Under the pieces are notes generated by a model. The model made no database searches. It was not told where the DNA came from and was given only the letters and a program-made list of their open reading frames with translations. Both the position numbers and the translations under genes were made by a program. A stretch of 64,000 bases of DNA from Magallana angulata (lineage: Eukaryota; Mollusca; Bivalvia; Ostreida; Ostreidae). The stretch is from contig NC_069118.1 of the NCBI RefSeq assembly GCF_025612915.1, positions 16,147,539 to 16,211,538 on the forward strand, given 5' to 3'. The stretch's first letter is position 1; every line of letters begins with the position of its first letter. This document shows positions 1 to 13,178 of the stretch, piece after piece.

Positions 1-558
1 GCATCAAATTTGTGACTTTTTATTACATGTAGTTACAGTTTCCATTGCATTTGAAAAGGCCTTGTTTAGAGCAATGTTTTTGTTGGCCTTTTATGGATTC
101 TTGAGAGTCAGGGAAATAACATCACGTCGAAAGGTAATTAACAAAAATTTAATTCAGTTTAATCGAATTTCCAGGCAGCAAGATCATTTAATTATCAAAT
201 TTGTTGCATATAAACATCACAGGGCAAACCATTTTTTCTCACTATTCACTCTGCAAGTAACAAAAAGTATTGTCCAGTTCAGAAGAAGACTACATTAAGT
301 TAAGAGGAGTACAAAATGGGCCACTTTTTTGTTATGTACCAAATATTCCAGTTTCCAGGGGTAAACTTTCGGCGGTATTCAAAAAACTGTTTATCATTTG
401 CAAAGTTGGATATGAGCCGAATTACTAGCCATTCTCTCCGGATAGGCATGGCGTCTCACTGTGCGGACATTGGCATGAGTGACAGCAAAATTAGACTTTT
501 AGGTCGATGGAAATCAGATGCATTCAAAAGTTATATTAGCCCAGTTAATCTAGTATAG
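1..558 (+). pseudogene. Tyrosine-recombinase fossil (DIRS/Ngaro- or Crypton-like)
   Basis: Two neighbouring coding remnants resemble the phage-integrase-type recombinases carried by DIRS/Ngaro retroelements and Cryptons. The upstream part has the hydrophobic helix followed by a 'GFLRVREI' motif typical of the first catalytic arginine box. The downstream part has the HSLR box (the H-x-x-R pair), a 'LLGRWKSDAF' stretch and a following tyrosine. The element is broken (at least one break) and begins outside the window. No reverse transcriptase is visible here, so the choice between DIRS-type and Crypton is open. Moderate decay suggests an old insertion. Confidence 0.6.
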
Positions 559-1698
559 AGAGAGCAAAGACTGACTGTGAACTTATGGATAGACACTGTT
601 ATTCAGGGACATATGTATATTTCTTGATAACTTATATTGCGTAACTAGGACTGTCGGTTATAGTTTAATTCCTACCTATGTGTTTGTATGTATATGGGAC
701 TAAGGTTTGTAAGGCATATGTATATCCTGGCAAATATTAGTCCATTTTTAAAGGTATACGAATGCACTTTGCCACTTAAAATTTTCTTCCCCCCTCCTTG
801 GGGTCTGAACTTGATTTAATTAGAATTAATCAAGTACATGGCGCTTTCAGACCACAAGGATTATGTTTTGCATAAATTATCTAATCAATCACATCATTGA
901 TTACATCAGTAATGGGAGTTATGGATTATTTTAGTTGTAAAATATTATGGCATAAAGAATTAAATATTCATAATTTTATGATTAATTTTATAAACTTATT
1001 AATTATTGTTATATAATCATCTATTGTCATTTTCCTGATTATTTCAAACCAAATTTGGTTAAACAATAAAGTCACAAAAGTGGCAGAGTGCAACATACCT
1101 ATTTGTTATGTGATGTTTTACTGTACAAAGATGAAGGGCTCAGGTGGTTCAATTTCGAGCAGACAGAGGTTAATTATTTCATGAATATGCGTGGAATAAT
1201 GCTATATGCAGTAATGGTCTATTTTGAAAATTATCAATTATGGATAAATGATTTTTTTATTCAAGGAATAACAGCGCGCTTACCGCTTATCGCTTATTGT
1301 CAGAATTTAGTATTATTAAGGTTGACATCAGAGTTAGGTAAATAATATTAAAATAATTACTGTTGTTCTCCTATTTTAACCTTATAAGTTTGTTATATTA
1401 CTACTTAAGGGTGTTTATTTTTTTTACAAAAAAGGATGGAGGAAATTATTTTGCATCACAAAACAACACTGTACATGTTATTAAATGCATACAACTCGAA
1501 TAACTCTTGAGTAATTAGATTAAGTATCATTATATTTCCTGTGTATAGTGACTTGCAAACCCACACCTGTTCAAGACAAAAGATAGCCTCTAAATTGGAA
1601 ACTACTTCGTCTACCCCCCCCCCCCCCTTTTCTATCTTACAGAAGGGGTATCGTGATTATTGAGTGTCGTCGATACAGATATTCTCTTATTTTGATCG

Positions 1699-1709
<11 letters not shown>
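559..1709. other. Gene-free AT-rich stretch with one hairpin
   Basis: No supportable gene. An imperfect inverted repeat at 796-822 and 824-859 (ccttggggtctgaa... against ttcagaccacaagg) may mark the end of the recombinase-bearing element upstream. The rest is unstructured AT-rich DNA with a C-run at 1614-1627. Confidence 0.4.
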
Positions 1710-1782
<73 letters not shown>

Positions 1783-1787
1783 AGAAG
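1710..1787. repeat. (GA)n microsatellite
   Basis: About 78 bp of near-perfect GA dinucleotide repeat, slightly interrupted at its 3' end by AAAG units. Confidence 0.95.
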
Positions 1788-2039
1788 TATACCAATTAAA
1801 CTTTAAAAATACGGTATAGTTTAGGCGTAATTTTACGTACATTCATTTGAAATATACTAATATTATATATTCATAAATTGAGTATCCACAAAAGAACACA
1901 GTACACTGTGATTGAATCCAGCATGCAGTTTCAGTCCGAGTGCACGTGGTACCCCTGTTAATTATAATCAAATCAACGCGCGAGGTGCACCACGTGTTCT
2001 TTCCAAATAAGGGGAAAAGTTTCGTTCTAATAGTTTTCA

Positions 2040-2166
2040 TTTCAAGTAAGAAGAAAAGTATGTTTAACAATAAAGTATTCTACACTGTTTGTGATGTTTG
2101 ATTTCAAGTAAAGAGAAGGGAAGCATACTTAACAATGAAGTATTATACACTGTTTGTGATGTTTGA
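2040..2166. repeat. Two-copy ~64-bp direct repeat
   Basis: Copies at about 2040-2101 and 2102-2166 both start tttcaagtaa and end actgtttgtgatgtttga, with scattered substitutions. A local tandem duplication with no coding sense. Confidence 0.8.
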
Positions 2167-2227
2167 TTTAAAGATTGATATACAGTGTTTTTAAAATTCA
2201 ATTTGTATACTTCTTTTTTCTCAACAG

Positions 2228-2230
<3 letters not shown>

Positions 2231-2305
<75 letters not shown>
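2231..2305. repeat. (CT)n microsatellite
   Basis: About 75 bp of perfect CT dinucleotide repeat. Confidence 0.95.
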
Positions 2306-2308
<3 letters not shown>

Positions 2309-2707
2309 TAAGACTATGGACACAATAAACACATGAACTTAATTTTGCTATTTATTTTGAATTTGCAGAGAACTCAAGTTCAGTTACATGGTACCAAATT
2401 TAATGATATATATTATAGCTATTGTTTTTGTCATATAAAAGAGTTCATGTCAATGCTATTTTTTTTCAAGCGCAACACTCTTATCAGCTTGGTAAAACAC
2501 ACTGACTTCCAAAATCACTTGCAAGGGGGGGGGGTGCAGTGGAAAAGAAAGATACGTCTCCGCGGGAGATTAATTGATAATACGCAAACGAAGAAGCACA
2601 CCATGTTTATTCATTGCATCTCATTATTATTTAGTATTTCGTCCACCGCTAGATGGTGCTTAGGGAATCCTCATTATTTGACGTCACGGGCAAGACAATC
2701 ACAATAT

Positions 2708-2732
2708 ACGGAGGCTGTTATACAGCCTCCGT
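2708..2732. repeat. Perfect 11-bp-arm hairpin
   Basis: ACGGAGGCTGT, a 3-base loop and ACAGCCTCCGT form a perfect stem in AT-rich surroundings. It may be the tip of a foldback element or a relic of one. No gene ends here. Confidence 0.7.
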
Positions 2733-3059
2733 TTAATTAAAGTGATGGTTGTTTGCTGCTGGAAATAATGACCTATGATCTTATACCTTAAGCTTTCTTA
2801 GATTTGATAGCTTGCAACTGCCCCACAGGTTGTAGGACTTTTATGTGTGAATGTAAACGTGCCAACTTGCAGTGTATAGATATTTGCAAATTTCAAATCA
2901 CAAACTCATCATTCAAAAAAAGATTGTGTAATTAACGTATATGAATGGTCAACAAATTAACAATTAAAATTCTCAGACATGATTTGTTTCGCTGTTACTA
3001 TTTATATAGTAAAGAAAAAAGTCCATATTTTTTACCTTTTAAATCTAGGCAATTTTTTT

Positions 3060-4060
3060 TTAAATATTTTTTCTGAAGGAGATCAATACAGTCTCACGAC
3101 CATCCTCTTAATAAAAAGCTAGTGGATTTTTTTTCTCTTGGTAAAATTGTTCAAATTTGATTGTAAGTTACAATTTAAGTATTGAAATTATGATACTCAA
3201 ACATTTTTCCCGTTTAAGAGACCTTTGGAGAAATTAATAAAATTTGGTTATACACCAATTTGAATTGCCATTTTGACAAAATTAATGCCATTTTCCTGAA
3301 GACCAACACATTTCATCAGACCAATTCATGATTTTTTAATGTTATTTTTTTCCATTTAAGAGACTGTTAGAGGGAGTGATGAAATTTGGCTGTCCGCTAT
3401 TTTTACCGATTTACCGCCATCTTCTAATTAGATCAGAACATTTTGTTGGACTCAGCACACCTTAGATATGATAAAATATTATGCTGAACCGAATTATAAT
3501 CGTTTGTTTCCTCATGCAATTTTTAAGACTTTAAAAGAGAATTATAAATGTTTACTGTCGATCGACCATTTCGACGCCATTTTGACCAAATAAGCGCCAT
3601 TTTTGTCATAGCCAGCATATTTTTCAGACTAAGTTAATTATGCAAAAAAAAACTTTGCTGAGCGGAATTATCATTGTTTCTCTTATGCAGTTTTCCCATT
3701 TGAAAATCTCAAGGAAAAAATTATGAAATCTGGGCATCCACCATTTTGAATCGCCATTTTGACCTAATTAACGCCTTTTGGGGAAGACCAGCATATTTTT
3801 GCATACTTAGCACACTTTAGGTATGATAAAATACTATGTTGAATCAATTCATTATTGTTTTTCAATAATGAAAAGACTTAAAGAGAAAATTATGATGTTT
3901 GGTTGTCCGCCATTTTGAATCGCCATTTTGACCTACTTAACGCCGTTTTCATGAAGGCCAGCATTTTTTTTCGGACTCAAAACACTTTATTTATTATTAA
4001 AAACCATGCTGGACCAAATGATAATTATTTGCCGTGAAAAGTTTTTTTTTCGACTAAATC
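3060..4060. repeat. Degenerate ~165-bp tandem array
   Basis: The phrase gccattttga and its variants recur near 3267, 3416, 3580, 3752 and 3921. Each is followed by an 'accagcat...ttcagactcagcacacttta' type segment and an 'aaaattatgaaatttgg' type segment. Spacing is about 150-172 bp and the copies are clearly diverged, so this is an old satellite-like array of roughly five units. Confidence 0.75.
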
Positions 4061-6271
4061 GGACCCGACTAACACGCATTAGCGAAAACATCCAAATGAC
4101 AGCAAACGATATACAAATAAAGTTAAAAAAAATGAATATTAAGTTACGTGGAAAATTATAAACTAAAACTGAGTATCATGTGCAACAGATTGGGTCAAAA
4201 TGTGGTGGTTTTTACCGCTTTTATGATTTGAGATTGGTCCAAGTTTTATGGACCACCTCCAAGCCGTTTATAGAAGATAGAGAAGATGGTTTGATAGCAT
4301 AGTTGATCGTATGCCAATGTTCTTATGGGTATTAATGTGTGTTGAGATTAGAATGTTTTTGTTTTCTCTCAAAATAAGTTGCGCTTGTTTGCACTTTCCT
4401 GTTCTCTTTGCTAAGTTTTTTTTTTTAGAAAACTTTTAGCTTGATACATATTCCATCATTAAAAATTGATGGACATATTTAGGACGAGAACTATTGAATG
4501 ACCCACTGATCGTTAAAATATGCATACTAAACATTTTTTGGATGGTGACAAATTGAGCGCCAATAACGTGAAGCTTCAATCGCTCGCAAGGTTTAGCCCT
4601 TTAACATACTTCAAAGATGTTCCAGACCTACAATCAGATAACAGTGTAGTAATTGTTCTTCTCCATTGCTCATTAAATGATATGAAATAGGATATGTATC
4701 AGAAGTTTAATACCTAGTGTTGGTTTCAATGTACGCGGGCTCTTTTTAGAATCACTGAAGCCACCATTGCGAAACAAATGAACTTGTTTAACAGAGCGAC
4801 GGTACTTTGCTACTAACTAAAGACAGAGGTATAGAAGAGTCTCGGCCAAGTGTGGGGGATAATGCCACTAATTGATCATCTCTATGTTGTATAAGGGCTT
4901 ACGTGTTGAAATAATGGAAACTCCATAAAAACATTTTCCGCGCACCTTTTATGAAAGGTAAGTTAAATGTCAAGCCTCTTTCTGTTAATAGATGCGACAT
5001 GATTTTAGACGCATTTCACCGCCATATGACATTACAATAGGGTATTTAAATGAATCACCAAATGAACGTTCTTTTATTTTAGAATTAAAATTTCTACAGT
5101 TTTGTTATTCAAACTATGATATTACATTTTGAATGCATGGTTAATAAAAGTATATTCCCCTCGAAAAAAGTTTGCATGTACAATGATTAAGATAAAACCC
5201 ACAAATTAAAGATGTAGGAAGGTTTTAGTTCTAGAAGGACTAACATTGAGAAAATAAATTCTTACCATATAGATACTGCGTAGGCGTCGGAACCGGGGGG
5301 GGGGGGGGTGCAAAGTTAGACCTAACCATTAGGAATATAGCATCATGGAGGGTTCAGCCCCCCACTTTTTTTTCGTAGCAAAACGAAAGTGTTATTAAAT
5401 TTACCTTAAAAAGATTGAAATAATACATGTAGTTAAATTGAAAATTGGAGTTATAGGTATAGTAGCCCCCCCCCCCCCCCCCCTCACACACACACACACG
5501 GATTAGAAATTTCATGATTTGGAATTTAGTTTTTGGCAGGTAAGATTGGAGTTATAGTCATAGGTACACTAGCCCCCTCCCCCCTCCCCATAGATCAGGA
5601 AATTCATAATATTGGGGAAAAAATTTAGTAGGTAACATTTGAGTAATAGGTATACTTAATTTTATTTTCAACTATTAATCATTTAATTAATTATTTTAAC
5701 TGCATGATTGATTTGCAATAGCTTGTGTCGTCACTTGTAACAATTGCCCAATCCAACACGGTGACGTCACGATGTAAACGTAACAATCGTCACCAAAAAA
5801 CCCCATTGTGGACAAAATAATAGTTGTTACCATTGAACAGAACTCTGCGACCCCCATTTTTTATCCCTAATTTTTAGAATCTTTTAAGAGCTTTTTTCGC
5901 GCTTTGATGGACATCTCTGGCATATTAAGCATTTTGTCAGCATGGTCCAACCGATCTGGGCATGATATAGAATATGTCACGCTCCATCTACCATTGTTTG
6001 TCATTCAATATCGATATCACACACGCGATTGACCTAATTAGTGCTATTTTAACAACTTTGTTAATTTCAACCTTACAGTTCAAAACTTCGTGTTAAAACC
6101 TGGTCAATTCTGATAAAACAACACAGAAAAATCAATAGATTTATAACGCAATGTAATACTTGATCAGAGTTTTGAAAATGATAGCCCATATAAAATGTTA
6201 ATTTCATACCAAACTTTGTTGAATTTAGTTTATTAACTTTTTAAAATGATTTAAGGTTTTTTGATCCTCAT
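4061..6271. other. Gene-free stretch with homopolymer runs
   Basis: No coding sequence I can support on either strand. It contains G- and C-runs at about 5295-5308, 5465-5483 and 5574-5587, a short CA run after the second C-run, and a duplicated phrase around the C-runs (tataggtat/catagguac-type 'agttatag..agtagcccccc'). Confidence 0.4.
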
Positions 6272-6281
6272 GTCATGTTGT

Positions 6282-6319
<38 letters not shown>

Positions 6320-6330
6320 TACAACATGAC
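6272..6330. mobile_element. 59-bp palindromic micro-MITE, copy 1
   Basis: Begins GTCATGTTGTAAATTTTG and ends with its reverse complement, around a core of tttactgggtgggtgtaaata. Related copies lie 5 bp away (inverted core) and at 43141-43200. The size is far below usual MITEs, so it may be an end-to-end deletion derivative. Confidence 0.7.
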
Positions 6331-6335
6331 AACTT

Positions 6336-6396
6336 GTCATGTTGTGAATTTTTTTTATTTACACCTACCCAGTAAATTCAAAATTTACAACATGAC
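6336..6396. mobile_element. 61-bp palindromic micro-MITE, copy 2 (inverted core)
   Basis: Same ends as copy 1 but with the core in the opposite orientation (tttacacctacccagtaaat), so the pair 6272-6396 also folds as one larger hairpin. Confidence 0.7.
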
Positions 6397-6950
6397 ACTC
6401 AGCCTCAAAGCCAATTTTAACATAAAAATATTATTTGTCCACCAAACTTTATAGAAAAAGAGAATTAAAAAGAAATTTATTGACGGTATCCGTGCATTTT
6501 ACAGAGCAATTGCAAATTTGCCCGTGATGGATATCATGATATAAAATTTTTAAAAAGTTGTACCTGTGCTTATCTGCGACTCGAAATCTTTATCTATATG
6601 TAGTAGATCTCCGTGGAACCACTAAGCCAAGCATTTCTTTGAATGACTGGTCGTAATATTAACAGTAGAAGACTGATTAATTTGTGTATATAAAGGCAGA
6701 AATTATGGTACAAATAGAAAAAACGCATATCTATAGTTATCGAACATGGCTGACGATCGGAGGTCGTTAAACCAGCCTAGAAAAAGTTGATGTAGGAAAT
6801 TCGCGAAAACCTTAAAATCTGTTTTATATAAATGTAAGCCGTAGATGCAAAACAATATTGATGAATGTTAATCCGTTAATTAAACTGTAATAAATGCATG
6901 AATAGAAATTCGATAAATTATTTATAGTATCACGACACATGCACCTATCG

Positions 6951-7341
6951 TTATATATTTTTTCTCATAATAAAAATAAATACCCTATAACTAATAATAC
7001 ACAGCACCCATCTTCGCCATCTTGGATTTATTTCAAACTGTCCATCAGGGGAATTTTTGATAAAAACTCATCGGTAAAATTATTTTGCGATTCTCTCCGT
7101 CTCCCGATCGGTCATTCAACATCTAAGCCTACAACTGATTCAATCAAATGCGTCCACACCTGTCATTAATAAAAATCGCCCCTCAATTGCATCTATGTGT
7201 ACTGCAGAATAATTTTACCGATGAGTTTTAAGCAAAAATTCCACCTGATGTGACAGTTTGAAATAAACCTAAGATGGCGTTGATGGGTACCGTTTGTATT
7301 ATTAGTTATATGGTACTTATTTTTATTATGTGAAAAATATA
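6951..7341. mobile_element. Foldback element with ~135-bp arms
   Basis: The arm at about 6951-7089 and the arm at about 7207-7341 are reverse complements with scattered mismatches: tattttttctcataataaa against tttattatgtgaaaaata at the outer ends, and actcatcggtaaaattatt against aataattttaccgatgagt at the inner ends. The loop is about 117 bp. The open frame inside is a chance frame. Confidence 0.75.
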
Positions 7342-7558
7342 ATGTGGAATCATTTAATTCCGTGGGGCCAATTTTCGTGGATGGCTTAAATTTTACTGGT
7401 TCGTGGGGACGTAATTTCGTGTATTCTCATATATCTACAAAAGGAAATATGACTTTATTACCCTAATGAACAATTCGTGGAGGATGTTATTTCGTGGATG
7501 AGAGGTAACCACATATTTAACGAAAATTGAGCCACCACGAAATATAATGATTCCACAG
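7342..7558. mobile_element. 217-bp MITE with TA target duplication
   Basis: TIRs begin ATGTGGAATCATTTAATT and end with a TGATTCCACAG-type complement. TA flanks both sides. Internal sequence repeats 'cgtgg' phrases (ccgtggggccaattttcgtgg). TA duplication and small size suit a Tc1/mariner-mobilised MITE. It abuts the preceding foldback. Confidence 0.7.
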
Positions 7559-7589
7559 TATAACGTCAGGTGCCTGTGAAACACGAACA

Positions 7590-8300
7590 TGTATTATTCA
7601 TTTTTCGTTCAATCGGATCATACGAAGGCACAGTTTGAACTGTTTTTCATCCCATTGTTCTTTCTAATTTGGGTGTTCATAATACAGGTATTCCCACTCA
7701 AACGATATCTTATCAAATGAAGACATTTGTTTCGGTGCATTGTCCAGAAGATTAATGGCAGCGATTCAAGGTGTGATACAAATGGTGTCGTCAACACAAC
7801 AAACAAGCATGAAATAAACATATTTTTCTGTTCATTATCACATTCTCTCTTCATTCTTATACTAAGTATTTTGTTGAAAATGAATACGATTAAATTATGT
7901 TCTTATGCAAAGTGAGTTCATTTAGTAACGTACATTTTAATGCCATGCCATACCTATTTTAATTATTACACAAACTGTAAAACATGTTGAGAAATCTGAC
8001 AATTGTCCATAGAGTTACCTAAGTGTGTTTTTCATTAACTGTGTTTTTCATTAACTGTCCTATTGGATCGAATGGACTTAGAGATTCAACTGTTTTTCGT
8101 CCCACTGTATTGCTAATTTTTTAACATAACGAGATCTTATCAGCCAACAGACAGTCGTCATCTCAATAAACAGGAGTTAATTCAGACATGTCTGTCTGTA
8201 CATTATCACATTCGTTATGACATTAAATCATTTGACCTTTCTTTTGAATACTCCTTAACTCGGTATTTTGTTCATATTGATATTGAGAAACCGATGAATA
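7590..8300. repeat. Degenerate direct duplication
   Basis: Segments near 7605-7890 and 8060-8290 share phrases in the same order: aactgtttttc(a/g)tccca, acattatcacattc, and cggtattttgtt-type endings. Divergence is high. No gene recognised. The rest of this interval is plain AT-rich sequence. Confidence 0.4.
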
Positions 8301-8576
8301 TAAGATGGAGTGCTTCACTACATTTTAGATTTGTATCGTCTGAAATATATTTTCATATGTAATGCAAGCTTTAGATTATTTTTACATGTATTTCTATCGT
8401 TAACATACGATTCTTTAGTGTTTTAAATGAAAAATGAAGAAAAAAAAGCTGTAAATTTTTGCATTTGTTTTCAATATAATTTTGTATACAATAAATCATT
8501 AATAATACGTTTTATCTTAATAAAATGTTTAAAATTAAAAAAAAAAAAAAAAAAAGTATATTCTGAATAAATTGAC

Positions 8577-8580
<4 letters not shown>

Positions 8581-8652
<72 letters not shown>
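8581..8652. repeat. (CT)n microsatellite upstream of the first coding exon
   Basis: About 70 bp of CT repeat with one interruption, ending some 50 bp before the start codon of the ankyrin/death-domain gene. It could serve as a pyrimidine tract for an acceptor at about 8692 (ttttttaacaag) or as part of the promoter. Confidence 0.9.
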
Positions 8653-8655
<3 letters not shown>

Positions 8656-8702
8656 AAACACGGTTTGTTTATTGTTTTGGTTTTTTAACAAGATCACCAA
8701 CA

Positions 8703-10030
8703 ATGTCTATGAAGAGAGGATACTCCCGTGCTAGTCAGAACAGCCTGGACAAAATGCAGAACGGGACGGGAGATAACTCGTCATTGGGGACTGAGGATGA
8801 CAGGTATAAAACTCTCAATATGACGAGGCAACATTCAACAAACAAATTTTGCTGCCAAAAAAAAAAACAACAAAAAAAACAAAACAAAACCAAAATAAAC
8901 CACTATGACATTTTATGAGAAACAAAATTGGCAGTTCAATGCTTGATCTTGCACAGGAGTTTTTTTCCCTTGTAAGATTTGTTTTTCAGTACAAAGCTAT
9001 ATATATCTACTTGACCATAATGTAGGACCTTGACTCCATCTGTTAAAATCTCTAATCCTACTAGTCTCATGTATATACTTCATGTTCATTCATTTTAAAC
9101 CATTTGAATCGTAACATAGCTGACCTGACTAATAATACTTATTTGGGATCATTAATTGCGTAAATACTTATAGCGGGTGTAGAGGGTCAATAAGCGGAGA
9201 CAGTCTGTAAGATCGACCTTCTAAATACGTTGTTTAGGCGGATCCTTGTTGGAACAATCCCGTGGGGTGGCTATCTTAATGTATTAAACATCTGCACATC
9301 TCTATAGTTTTGACGTCACTGTTTTGTCAAGTGTAATCATGTAAGTGATGATATATAATAAGCCTTATCTCAACCCCAGTCTCTGGTGTAAAAATGGATC
9401 ATCTTCAATATTTTCACAGCTGTACTTTGATAGTTCTAAGGACCCTCTACAGTAAATGTGTGAGCTTTTTATTTTAAAAAAATCAACGAAAATCGTACTT
9501 TCTTCTGTTCAGACATTCGTGCGGTTGTCCTTTTAAATAGCTCCTTACAAAGAAAAATCACGACTGTCTGTATATTGTGTAGAAAATTTGCGAAATGTCG
9601 CCCTGACGTCATAGTGGGAGTTTAAAACCATTTGAAGTTTTTAAATAAATCCGACTTAATAAGAATTATGAAGTTTAAACCCACTGTTTACCTGTGATGG
9701 CTTCATAACACAATCTTGGTGCTACGGAATTGTGCAAGTATTTTGCAGTGGTTGCTTTAAGACAATCGGATTTAATGCATGTAATGTCTTAATTCGGATT
9801 TATCTACTGAAATGAAGCATGTATTTGCAAAAGACAAAAACTAATAATAGATTTAAAGACAGGGAACGAACTGTGAGTTCTTTCGGATCTTCTGAGCATG
9901 AGGACTATTTCAGGGACCGGTCTGTGAGCCATGCCTCTCTAGAGTCTACAACACTGTCACTGGCAATATCCCCCAGTCCCAGCGGTACTCCCATTCCAAG
10001 CCCCAGTCCAAGTCCTAGCACAAACAGGTA

Positions 10031-10076
<46 letters not shown>

Positions 10077-13000
10077 CACACACACACACATACAGAGCAA
10101 ACATGTCGTGATATGTGCTTATTTGTGTCGAAATAACATGTTGAATAAACATACTTTTAAGGACTCAAATGGGGACATTTAACATACACACGACAAAATA
10201 CGTTTTGTAAACAATTTTGACAAAGTCCAGTACTCAACAAGATCAGGTCAACTACTTATGTATGCTCTAGTAGTGTATATTGTTTATCTACCAGTCTGAC
10301 TTATGTTAGCTTCTTTTATCTTACAAAATATTAGATTATATCGTATTTCACAATTTTCTGAAATCAGTAACATTTATCTTAAAACATATGAAATGTTTGC
10401 TACTGCAATTCTCTACACTCCATCTATATAACACAGAAACATACCTATCAATATTTAAGTATGCTAGCCCATTCCCACCTGTCAAAGACTTTTTATTTCA
10501 CGTTGAAGTCGATAAAAGTCATAAAAAATGAACTACTTCGTTATTCTAACCCAACAAGCGCTATAAATGATACACCATTAATTCTGAATGTTTACAAGGC
10601 ACTTGATGTTTAACTTTAACAACTTTTTCTTTGGAGATAAAACCCTTCATTATGTCAACAATATTTAAACACCCGTGAAATAATACCATAGACTAACAAA
10701 ACATGCACTGCATATTGTGCAGCCAAATAGAGAGGGAAATAAACGATTTTTCGATTTGGTCATTGTTACTGCTGCCCTCTTTCTCACACACACTCTCTAA
10801 AGACGAATACTAAGAACCGAATTCGAATAATATTCTATTATTCAGCATGTTTAAAACTAAAGGCACCTTAGTACTTTGGACTTTTATCCCGAAAGTAGGT
10901 ATGTTAATGTTCTTTGAATGCAATAGTCTAAAGTGATAGATATACTGCCTGTAGATCTCGTGCATTCACGTGCTCGAGAAATCCATTATAGTTTCTTCTC
11001 TCGTGATATAACGTATATTTACGTGCTACAGAAAACAAGGATCTCCTACTTTTGTATAGAAAGCCACGTCACCTAAGATTTGTAATTTTTTGTGTCTGGA
11101 TTTCAGTGTCCAACAGAATGGGGAGATGGGACCCCGCCGCGACTCGTCGGTCTCGGGGTCATCCGTGGGGGGTCTGTCCCGGATCCCGTCCATCGCCAAG
11201 GGCTCGCAGCTGTCCATGCAGTCCAGCTTTAACCTGGAAATAGACTCGGCCAGGGGAACCCCGGTGAGGGCAGCGGAATCCCCGTCACTCGCTAAGGAGG
11301 TCAAGAAAAAGGTACGGTAAGATTTAGAGTACTTACCAATAATGTATCTCTACTGTTATCATTTTGGGCCAGTATAACTACATCATAGTACATGTACTGT
11401 AGAACGTTCTATTGACGAATTATTTTCACAAATTTTTGGATGAGATAAATATATTTCCCTAAAACTTGTTATTCAAATAGTATACTGCTCATATTGTGTT
11501 ATTTATTTAGTTTAGATTGTGCAATTCTTTTGATGATATACATGTGCCACTTTTCAAAAATAGATCATGATAACGTGAATCGTATTTCATGAATAAGTTA
11601 ATATAAAAACGATTCTCGTTAAAACAAAACATTTGATTATAAGTTCCTGGTCAGTCAATGATAACCACAGACTTTTTTTTTACCATGTAAGTAGGCGAAA
11701 TTAATGCCTATTTATATTAGCATTCTTAACGATCAAATCTCAAAGCAATTAAAATTCCCAACTATGAACACTATACAAGAAGGACTGCGATGATTTCTAG
11801 TCGTTTTAATTCACCTTTTAATATTTTTTTAATCAAAGTTCTCAAATGATAAGCTATTCAGAGTCTATATTCTCCATATTTAAAAAGCAAACATTTACTT
11901 TTACAATGAACTGGCCTAAAGTATTACTTGAATTTTTTCCGCCTGTGTTTAAGAAAATATTTAAAGTTTTGCATACAATACCGTATTCCGATTTTCAAAC
12001 ACGGTAAAACTTTAGTTTGATAAATGAAAAATTGAATTTGATGGATGTGCTTGAAGTCTTTTTTATTTAGTTGTTTTTGTTTATTGTTTTTAATTTGCTT
12101 TCGTCTAGTATTGAAAAATTGGCCAAAATACTTGTCTTATTGTAACAGTAATGTATCATATAAACAAGGAACTTACGTGTAGCATTGATGAATTAAAAAT
12201 GTAATAAATTGCTACCATCAAGTAAGATAGTGTTTAAAATTATACTTTTTTTCCAAAACACACACTCCTTATTTTCTTTTTTTATTAGAATACCTTCGTC
12301 TTGGTACAGAATTCACATGTGTATCCGTGATAATTCAAACAGGGGTAAAAAGAATGAAACGCATGTGTAAAAAATTAAATTATTTAATTCTAAATTCGTT
12401 TAGAATGATTCAAAGAAGTCCTCAAATCGTCAGCTGTTGGCCCCGAAACTGGTATCTGGTTGCTGTGGTCATTTCAAGTTTCTGTTTGATATGTAGTTTA
12501 TATATTGTATGATTTCATTTCAGTTTTGCTTTCTGTAGTAACGTGTGTTTTTTAACGTTTTATTACTTTAAAAAAATCCTGTTGTAAAGTTGAACATGTA
12601 AATTTTAAGGTGGCATGAGGCGTTTAGAGATATCAATCTGGATATGAGTACATCTTATGAAAAAAATAACGACGGTATTAACATTTTATAATTTTTACTA
12701 TTTTCAACATTATTAAAAAAAATTATGGAAAGCTTGACTTACAGACCAAAACTTCATGTCTTACCAAAAGCGCTACGCTGTTTGACCAGAAACATGTGAA
12801 AGAAAAACAAATTGAAAATTTTTATCACGAAAGAATTGAAATGTTCAATGCCTCCCTAAAATTTCATACAACTGAATCATCTTCGTTTTCATATTTCCGT
12901 TTTGATTATGATGTTGTTAATTTGTTAGACTTGATTTTGATTAATTTTGCGTGAGTGTGTAAATCTCGTTAAGAGTTGAGAAAAATATCAGGACGTTTTC

Positions 13001-13099
13001 AGCAGACAACTGGTAGACTAATTGTTCATGACTAACAAAGCAGTTGCTTTAATAAAACAATAAAAAGATCAAAATATTTTAATGTTAATCCTTCATAGC

Positions 13100-13178
<79 letters not shown>

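Noticed and set aside
2333-2740. 135-codon plus-strand frame
   Set aside because: Composition is typical of AT-rich non-coding DNA, crosses a G-run and ends in a hairpin; no domain seen.
6939-7169. 76-codon frame
   Set aside because: Sits in one arm of a foldback element; no protein-like features.
8512-8703. Arg-Glu repeat frame on the minus strand
   Set aside because: Antisense translation of the CT microsatellite; likewise 9905-10087.
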